Source: Ascaphus truei
Taxonomy: Eukaryota > Chordata > Amphibia > Anura > Ascaphidae
Length of the DNA stretch: 64,000 nucleotides
Reading direction: 5' to 3'
NCBI GenBank assembly: GCA_036426205.1
Contig: CM071573.1
Span: 74,061,500 to 74,125,499 of the forward strand
Part shown: one piece after another, positions 56,517-64,000 of the stretch
Numbering within the stretch: the stretch's first letter is position 1
Layout of the letters: every line of letters begins with the position of its first letter
Position numbers and translations under genes: made by a program
The notes under the pieces: generated by a model
Told to the model about the DNA's origin: nothing
Database searches by the model: none
Seen by the model: the letters and a program-made list of their open reading frames with translations, nothing else

Positions 56517-57035
56517 AACAAGAAAAAAATGCACACAACGTGCAACACGGATTAGTTAAAAATGTATATGACAATTTCAGTATCTGGTCAAATTATCACA
56601 GAAATACTACAAAAACAAAGACAACAACAGTCAATTGTAAATAAAAAATACCCAAAAAAGAATGCAGATATATACTTTAAAAGCAAGGACACTCCCACAT
56701 AGGGATGCTGAACCAGCACTAGCTTTTGTGAAACCAACACAAACGATCAGAGTCAGTCTCACAAAACATTAATAATAACAGTTCTATTAAGCAGCCTGAT
56801 TAATATGCACAATGAGGGGGACAGATACCATAAGCGGAAGTGGATGACCGTGGTTAGCGCGAAAGGTCCGGACAGGACCAACACCAGTTAGAACTTCCTT
56901 CAGCTCGCGCTTCCTGGTCCCTCTGTCCCAAGCCAATGGGTAAGCACGCAGAGCAGCCTCTCGTGACCTCTACACAACAACGTGCTTCGTCAGGACGTCA
57001 CATTAGAGGGTGCTCATGCACATTATATATCCACA

Positions 57036-57410
57036 GTAACCAATGAAGTCAAAGAATCATAATCTGCACTGTTTAGACATTACCAATACATAACTGAGAA
57101 AATTGTCGGATAAACTTCCAACAATCATAAGCCATCAACTAAACGTTGACGGATATGTGATGATCTATAATAAATAAACCATTTATTAATGACAAAAATA
57201 GTGAATCTCCTAAAGCTAACAAGTAAACATACTGTAATATGCACATTGTAACCAATGAAGTCAAAGCATCATAATCTGCACTGTTTATACATTAGCAATA
57301 CATAAGTGAGAAAATTGTCGGACAAACATCCAACAATGATAAGCCGGCAATGTTGATGGATATGTGATAATCTATAATAACTAAACCATTAATTAATGAT
57401 AAAAAAAATG
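57036..57410 (+). repeat. Two-copy tandem repeat, 212-bp period
   Basis: GTAACCAATGAAGTCAAAG starts copies at 57036 and 57248. The copies share ATAATCTGCACTGTTTA, AGAAAATTGTCGGA and GATATGTGAT blocks with about 90% identity. Confidence 0.85.
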
Positions 57411-57642
57411 GTGTAATTTATATATTATAAAAAAAAAAATTTATAAATTATTATTTTATTTTTATTATATTGTATAATTTATAAATTTATCTTTTATTTT
57501 AATTTTTATAATTTATAAATTATACCATATCATACAGGAATCAAACCCAGGATCTTTCATATGCTATCTTAATTCTGCACCTCTACACCACAGGGACTGT
57601 GTGATGTCATAGACTCTAGAAACAAACTTAACATTTACATGT

Positions 57643-57692
57643 CCAGATTTCCACAACATCTATCCTGACAAGTCCAATTCTAAGTGTGCACT
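57643..57692 (-). mobile_element. SINE tail fragment
   Basis: The complement of TTAGAATTGGACTTGTCAG... and GTTGTGGAAATCTGGACAT, found in the tail of the SINE at 58820, is present here in minus orientation. Confidence 0.55.
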
Positions 57693-58075
57693 GTGCACTG
57701 TGGCAATGTGCTGTAGAGGATAAATATATGTAGGGTCTGTCTTGCCACACCAAGCCTCTGATGTAGAGGTAAATAATTGCTACTAGTATATGGAAAGTCC
57801 TAAGTTCGATCTCTGCATGTGTATTTTGTAAAATGTATTAATTTTTAATTTCCACATGGTGTAGGTGTGTGTATGTGTCCATTAGCAATAAAGCATTGAA
57901 TTGAATGTTTTAAAAAAATGTGTGTTGTGTCATGTGATACCGCACAGCTGACAGCTGCAGAAAGGAGAGCATGTTGGCACAGTCCTATGAAGTGAGGAGA
58001 GAGCTGGCAGCAAAGATGAGAGAGATGTAGATGCCAGTAAGCAAATTGGAGGTTTTTAAATCTCAGGAGCCACGC

Positions 58076-58136
58076 TCAGACCGCGTTATAAGTGAATTTG
58101 CGTTGTAGCGAACCGCGTTATAACGGGATTGAGCTG
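58076..58136. mobile_element. Tigger/mariner-like terminal fragment
   Basis: AACCGCGTTATAACGGGATT then GAGCTG, followed by TA, is the complement of a CAGCTCAATCCCGTTATAAC-type terminus common to Tigger-like transposons. No opposite end found nearby. Confidence 0.5.
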
Positions 58137-58424
58137 TATATATGTATATTCGTTTTTGGGTGTTTTTTATTTACAATTGACTGTTGTTGTCTTTGTTTTT
58201 GTAGTATTTCTGTGGTCATTTTACCAGATATTAAAATTGGCATATACATTTTTAACTAATCCGTGGTGCGCTTTGTGTGCACTTTTTTCTTCTTTCTTCT
58301 TTTTTCGTGTTTATAACTTATTTTATTATTATTAAAAGTTAAGCTTTATGATACTTTTGGCATACTGAGTACAGATTGTAGAAGGGACTTTTTATTTCTC
58401 TATTACCTACTGTATATTTAAATG

Positions 58425-58620
58425 ACTCCACACCAGATTTTCACAAGGAATGTCCTAATAAGTCAGGTCCTAAAATACTTTATGATGAAGGTTTTACTGT
58501 CCGGCCCAAGAGGATCAAAACCCACAGCCTTTGCTTTTTCAAGCAGAAGTTATAGCAGTATTAGCTAAACCAGCTGCTGGATAGCTCCACTGTTACAGCA
58601 TACTTTTGAACTCTACTGCT
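58425..58620 (-). mobile_element. tRNA-like SINE, copy 2
   Basis: Shares AGCTGCTGGATAGCTCCACT and CATACTTTTGAACTCTACTG exactly with copy 1, with a more diverged middle. Minus orientation. Confidence 0.65.
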
Positions 58621-58819
58621 CACACTTTTAGCTAATCATACTTGTGGTGGACACTCCCCCTGGCTTCAATCCTATACTTTGCATAACCTACTAGCATATT
58701 TTCCAGGTATCTCTGGTGTGCTCCCCAAAGCACATGGAACTGGCAAACAAGAAGTGATGGTGTTTTCCTTTTAAAGGAAGCCATAGAGAGGTGGCTGCAG
58801 GTGTGTGCCATGAGAAATA

Positions 58820-59010
58820 GAGTTCAAAGGTATTCTTCCACAGTGGACCTATCCAGCAGCTAGTTTATTTTACAGCTAAAATGCTGCCCTGAATAGCAGA
58901 GGTTGTGGGTTCTGATCTTGTTGGGCCTGACAGTACACAAGATACCTTAGAATTGGACTTGTCAGATTAGGTGTTGTGGAAATCTGGACATCTTTTACGA
59001 GGTGTGAGGC
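58820..59010 (+). mobile_element. tRNA-like SINE, copy 3
   Basis: Reads GAGTTCAAAGGTATTC, ACAGTGGACCTATCCAGCAG, ATGCTGCCCTGAATAGCAGA, GGTTGTGGGTTCTGATC (box-B-like), then GACAGTACACAAGATACC and a GTTGTGGAAATCTGGACATC tail. It is in opposite orientation to copy 2 only 200 bases away. Confidence 0.65.
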
Positions 59011-61148
59011 CACTAAATATACTTGATATATATCATTAGCATATCTCCCAGGTGTGCTCTCTCATCAGATTTTGGCAAGCCCGCCCCTCTCTGTGTGCAT
59101 GTGCCTTATAACATTAAGTTGCTACAGAGATTCTGCCTGAATTACTAATGTGGCTTAAGTATAAAGCCTTCGTATAGAACAGTTTAGTAATTATGAACCA
59201 TGTCTTGTTTCTAAACCCAAATTAGGTCAACAGTCATGAAAATGATTGAGATATTACCATCAGAATGAGATTAGACCTGCGTCCACATGCAAAGCAGCCT
59301 TTTTTTAAACATGTAATGGGCAGATTAGAGAATGTGCCCACGAGACAATGGGCAAAATAGAACATCTGACAAAATATATGTCAACACCAGTCAATCTTCC
59401 TAATAAAATTACTTTTCTAGACATACAAGTCATTTTGACAGCACTTGTTGATGCCGGCTACCTAATCCTCCAGTGCCAATCTAAGATAAAAGTCTCTCGT
59501 ACAAAAATCAGAGCCGAACTTCAAAAGTGACAACCCACCATGGTGCTCCAGCAGGGACTTGTCAAGCACAAAACAGTCAACAGCAGATGAAATAAAGACT
59601 TCACTGAAAAGTCATCTCTTCTAGTAGCCTACTTGAAATGATCCCTTTAATTTCTGCCTCATTACCTAGGGGAAGTAGCAGATAGAAGGTAAGCACATCT
59701 TAATGGCCTGTACTACACACATTTCTGGGTTGCAATTAATTATAAAACATTTTGCTCAAGGCTATTACATTACCAATTATATAAATATAAACTGCCTACA
59801 TCTTCTGAAGGATCACATATAATACTGGATAATTAGCTATTCATCCATATTCATCCATAGGGTGGGGGTATATTTTGACTAATCAGTATGGAAGATTTAA
59901 TGATACTGTGGCCAATAACCATGAATAAAACAGTGGGAAGTCTTTCTATGAATGTTTACTTCAGCTTTGAAGTGATATGAAGATGTTGGGGCTTATGTAC
60001 TAAATTTGTTTGTGCGTCACCATTTCTGTGCTAAAAAGTAATACAAACCTTCACAAAATATGCATCATATGTATCAAGACTTCATACATATGACACATAA
60101 TTTGTTGGTGGAGATTATTTTTGATGCATCGCCTGAATATTCAATTGATACAATTTAAATTAATAAAGAATTATATTTTTTATGTATAACTAGTATTAGT
60201 AAAAATCAAATATCAGTGTAATATGTATAATAGCCATACTGCGCTAACACTATTCAGAATCTTTTTAGGGTTTACGCCAAGTTGATATTGGCGGATGGTG
60301 ATGACGCACTTTGAATGTTTTGTTTGTGACAAACAGAAATTTTGAGTACATACCATTTTCATCGGTACGCCAAGCGAAGTCCGTTTCTGAGCGCCAAAAC
60401 CAATGAAAATAAGTATTTTTTGACACAGCTGCCGTAGCTTAGAACTTAGCAGAGAAGCACAATTAAAATTGAGTTTAACCTATTCCAATTTTGCAGGGAG
60501 GGGGTGGGGGGAGGAATATTTGGCCTCATATTGTTCAGAACATATTATTATTGTCAATGGGATAAACACCAAAAAACACTGGATTATTGTTTATTATATT
60601 TGCTAGAATGTAAACATTTAGGTGGAGAATTTACAATAAAAATATTTTTTTATTACATATTGTAGGGTGAAAACACGCACAGGACATTTTTGTGGGCACA
60701 GCAAGTTCCTGCAATCTGAATATTGGTACCCTTGGATGATAGGGAAAGTGACTTACTAGACTCACCTACTTCAAAGGTAATGTTCTTATTCCCTTTCCTC
60801 TTATTATATCATTACTTACTTTTTTTTTTACTTTGTGACCTGTAATTCATCCAGTTATGAGGTCAGTGTTATTATATAATTGGTTCTGATTCTTTAACAT
60901 TTATCTTAAATATCATATCATTCCTTTTTAATCAAAACAAAATACAAAAATAACATGTTATCCTGTAAGAAAAGACTGTAGCCATACAGTATATGGACCC
61001 CAACCAAATAATCAAATACCCCTAGGGTGTAACAGTATAAACACAGAAATAATGACCATTGCTTGGCTGGATCTTCCGACAAGAGGTTAAAAATCTATAT
61101 TAACATACACTGTATTATAAAATACAATATTACTAATTGCATCTTATT
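59011..61148. other. AT-rich DNA, no gene
   Basis: Only short frames, for example 60 codons at 59348-59530 with no recognised domain. A G-run occurs near 60500. No repeat boundaries recognised. Confidence 0.5.
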
Positions 61149-61684
61149 ATGTATACAACAAAAGACAGGGGAGCCCAATGCTACAGTACATCCAATTAAC
61201 AAAACATACAGTATATGGTAATAAGTATAAAGTTTAAATACTTCAATAATAATATTTTCTTGGTTATTTAGTTAAACCCTTTGGCCAAAGCGTCATAAGC
61301 CTGCATACCAATGTCAAGGTATAACCAAATTTGCAGGTCCTAACACGACACTGTGCACCTTTCCTTTTACCTCTGTATGAGGGGAAACAACAACAGTGAG
61401 TCCTGTCAATTCAGCAAAATGAAAATGAAATGATTTACCTCATACAGAGGTAAAAGGAAGGGTTCACAGTGTAGTGTTAGGACCTGCAAATTTGGTTATA
61501 CCTTGACGTTGGTATGCAGGCTTATGACGCTTTGGCCAAAGGGTTTAACTAAATAACCAAGAAAATATTATTATTGAAGTATATAAACTTTATACTTATT
61601 ACCATATTACCATATATGTTTTGTCAATTGGATGTAGCATTGGGCACCCCAATAAACCCATAATAAACTTTTGTTGTATACATT
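61149..61684. mobile_element. Palindromic element with ~235-245-bp arms
   Basis: 61149-61382 and 61439-61684 are inverted copies (GTATACAACAAAAG ... TTTACCTCTGTATGAGG) of about 90% identity around a 56-base loop. A non-coding foldback MITE; target duplication not identified. Confidence 0.8.
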
Positions 61685-61884
61685 TGCCACGCACAGTAGC
61701 ACTCCTTTTAACATAAATATATACTGTATATATATATTATATGATGTGGTGGGTATTGGGGTTTGAGCTTACTGGGAATGTGTGTGTTAACCTTATTATG
61801 TTGCCAGCTATGTTATTTGTACACACGTATAAATACATAGTAAAAAAAAATCTCCCATGATTTAAAAACGTGGGTCACCTAAAT

Positions 61885-62143
61885 CAGGAGTGGCGAACTC
61901 CAGTTCTCCATTAACAGGTCAGGTTTTAATGATGTTCCTGCTTCAGCCCTGCTAGCATAATCAGTGGCTCAGTCAACGAGTGAGCCAGTAATTGAGCCAC
62001 CTGTGCTGATTCAGGGATATCCTTAAAACCTGACCTGTTGGTGGCCCTTGAGAACTGGAGTTAGCCACCCCTGATCCTACATGGTTGTATTGGCAAACGT
62101 GGTTATGTGCATACAGTATGAGAACTGGAGATGGCCACTCCTG
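61885..62143. mobile_element. Palindromic hAT-type MITE with duplicated right end
   Basis: The left end is CAGGAGTGGCGAACTCC. A first right end finishes at about 62073 (GGAGTTAGCCACCCCTG). A second right end, GGAGATGGCCACTCCTG, finishes at 62143. Only the outer end is bordered by a match to the left duplication: ACCTAAAT / GCCTAAAT (7 of 8). Confidence 0.75.
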
Positions 62144-62151
62144 GCCTAAAT

Positions 62152-64000
62152 GTATAATAATAATAATAATAATACAGAGTCCAGTCCTGCTGTGTAGATG
62201 CCTAACCTGCATAATAATTTTGTTTTCATCTTTCTCATGTGTTATGTTCCATCTCGAAGACAATAACCTTCAGCTTGGCATAGTCTACATAACAAGCTCT
62301 TTATGAATTCTGTATCCCACCTCCCAGTTGGCTAGTTTGAAATACTTGTCTCTTTAGGCGCTTAAGCACTTCCACGTGCTGGAGAAGGTTGTTGTCTCAT
62401 TCATTTGAATGGAATTATCTCTTCTGCAACACAGAGAAGCAGCTTCACAGCATATTGATAAGGTCCTAAATCCTTGCAATGCACTGGAAAGTAGTTTGTA
62501 CTTCCTGTATATGCAATGTAATGGTTAAAACATATGGGTCTGAAAAAGCTTTGGATAATGTCATTAGAATAGGGATTGTAATGTGAAATAATATCGTTAT
62601 TTAATGTATTTTATCCCACTGGTTTGTACTTTTTAATAACCCTTTTTGTTGTAATGTAGGTGCATTAATAAACTGCGGCACTAATGCATCAGGATATATT
62701 GCCGTGAAAGTCTTGTCTCAGAAGACTCAGAACTGAGCTGAATGATGATGTGTTTATTTCAGGGCAATGTGCCTGGGAGAAACTGACCCACACTCCCTTC
62801 GTAAGTCAGTACACACATTTGCATGCAGTTTCATTTGCTTAACCTCTTTGCTGGTTATTATGGAGGCTGTAAGGCACTGTATGAAATAAATACATATTTT
62901 ACATTGTTACAAATAAATTCAGGTACAAATGATATTGTAGCTCATATTTACTAAGCAGTGCTAGTACCATAAGACATGTACTGTACACCATTTTATTTTA
63001 TTCCTTAGGATCCTGGTCCCTCTTGTGATTGTGAAACATTTGGTGGTGTTTTTTTACTAAATTGCTACTTTCTAAACAGTGCTTCATACCTCTACTAGTA
63101 TGACCACTGCGACCTGAAAACTGCTTTGCTCCTAATGAGAGCACTGTATATTATATATCAGTGCTACTGTGTTTTTTTGCAATTAACATTTTAAGCATGG
63201 AAGTCCAAGGCTTTTAAGCACATATGAAAGTATGTGCGGGTAAAAACTTGAAACATGTTAAGAAAGAGCCCTGGCACTTTTATTGCAGATATGATATTAT
63301 TTGTTCAGTGACTTGGGCTTTATAAGGTGTTAGATATTTAAAAAAAAAAAAAAAAAAAAAAAACACACTATTGATGTTCCTGTGTCTCATTTTTAATAAG
63401 ATTTGCTTTTGCAAATAAAATACTTAATGAGAGTTTACTCCTGTTACAAGATTGCGGTACAATTCAGCTCCAGCTGGGCTTGTCATAAAGGGTCACACTT
63501 CTTGACAAGCTGGATAAATACGCTTAGTATATTACAAGAGGATGGAGGTCAAGCTATGTTAACTCCATCCACTGATTTCCTAAGACTAATCATTTCAATG
63601 TAATGAGATCCCATTTGCTCTTATATCCAGAGTATGCAAAATATATTGTTGTTCCAGCCAGCTCTGAGACGGTCAATGCAATAGCCCCTACACTCAATTA
63701 ACACCTCAACTGCCAAAGGGGCCTGCAACATATTGTGTCACAAAAAAGACCTATAAATAAACATTTCTGTGATACATCCTTTTATAGGAATGGGACAATT
63801 CACCATTGCTGTGTAGCCTCTGAGGGCTCCATTCACTGCCGCAGTACCATTTCAGGCTCAGCCGTTTCAATGCAGGGTTTAGGCTTTTTAAGGTTACGGT
63901 TAGTAATATTATGATTGGGAATTAGGGGTTGAGGTTAGGATTAGGGGGTTAAGGTGTTTTACATCTCTATATTTTATATATATATTACATCTGTATATAT
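62152..64000. other. AT-rich DNA with microsatellites, no gene
   Basis: A (TAA)n run lies at about 62155-62175 and a poly-A of about 24 at 63340-63363. Near the end, short TTAGG/GTTAGG-like stretches (63890-63950) are interrupted and not a telomeric array. No exon supported. Confidence 0.5.

Larger units (their letters stand above)
56517..58286. mobile_element. Large foldback, ~150-bp arms, with inner repeats
   Basis: 56517-56676 and 58132-58286 are inverted copies of about 85-88% identity, centred on ACAACAGTCAATTGTAAATA and complement. The 1.45-kb interior contains a two-copy 212-bp tandem repeat, an AT-rich palindromic stretch (57415-57530), a SINE tail and a Tigger-like end, so it has been a landing site for other elements. 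GTGCTTCGTCAGGACGTCAC lies near 56982. Confidence 0.7.

Noticed and set aside
57700..57830. Functional tRNA gene (box-B-like AAGTTCGATCTC)
   Set aside because: No cloverleaf could be drawn and box A is not convincing; at most a SINE-derived remnant.
63880..63960. Telomere-like TTAGGG repeats
   Set aside because: Only scattered TTAGG-like words with irregular spacing.

Overview
The window looks like intergenic or intronic DNA from a large, repeat-rich vertebrate genome, most likely an amphibian (probably a frog). The evidence is an L2-type LINE 3' end, many short hAT, PIF/Harbinger and Tigger/mariner-type non-autonomous DNA transposons, several long LTRs, foldback elements, minisatellites and a tRNA-like SINE. 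The species cannot be fixed from the sequence. I find no convincing host exon, rRNA or tRNA gene and no bacterial-type gene organisation. The only long intact reading frame belongs to a mobile element.

Layout. 1-12.7 kb: AT-rich DNA with palindromic hAT MITEs and four LTR-like blocks (2780-4412 and 10750-12724 with exact 5-bp target duplications; 6900-7879 and 9685-10429 with matching ends but no clear duplication). The LTR at 10750 sits inside the right end of a Tigger-like MITE. 14.8-24.2 kb: a run of DNA transposons, including four GC-rich elements with TTA/TAA duplications that imitate CpG islands, and a large foldback at 20939-21670. 25.2-31.8 kb: more MITEs, one nested exactly at the centre of another palindrome (27567-27896), a 0.7-kb Harbinger-like element, and a broken hAT transposase. 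32.5-34.8 kb: L2 LINE tail, a TA run, a foldback with almost identical 135-bp arms, and an LTR-like block.

37.5-43.3 kb is the most notable unit: a complete LTR retrotransposon on the minus strand. It has two ~1.7-kb LTRs, a 4-bp target duplication, a primer-binding-like site and a polypurine tract. Its 2.36-kb interior encodes a single open frame of 762 codons with no protease, reverse transcriptase, RNase H or integrase. It is probably a non-autonomous element that needs a helper's enzymes. The protein has a possible PNMA/Gag-like N-terminus and a cysteine cluster, but its family is not recognised with certainty.

43.3-64 kb: further foldbacks, a fifth GC-rich MITE, a 25-bp minisatellite (48.6-49.1 kb), a 19-bp minisatellite (49.6-50.0 kb), a 1.15-kb almost pure purine tract (53.4-54.5 kb), three or four copies of one SINE family (54.7-59.0 kb), and otherwise featureless AT-rich DNA.

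All coordinates and identities come from reading by eye. Family names rest on terminal sequences and target duplications, not on database searches.
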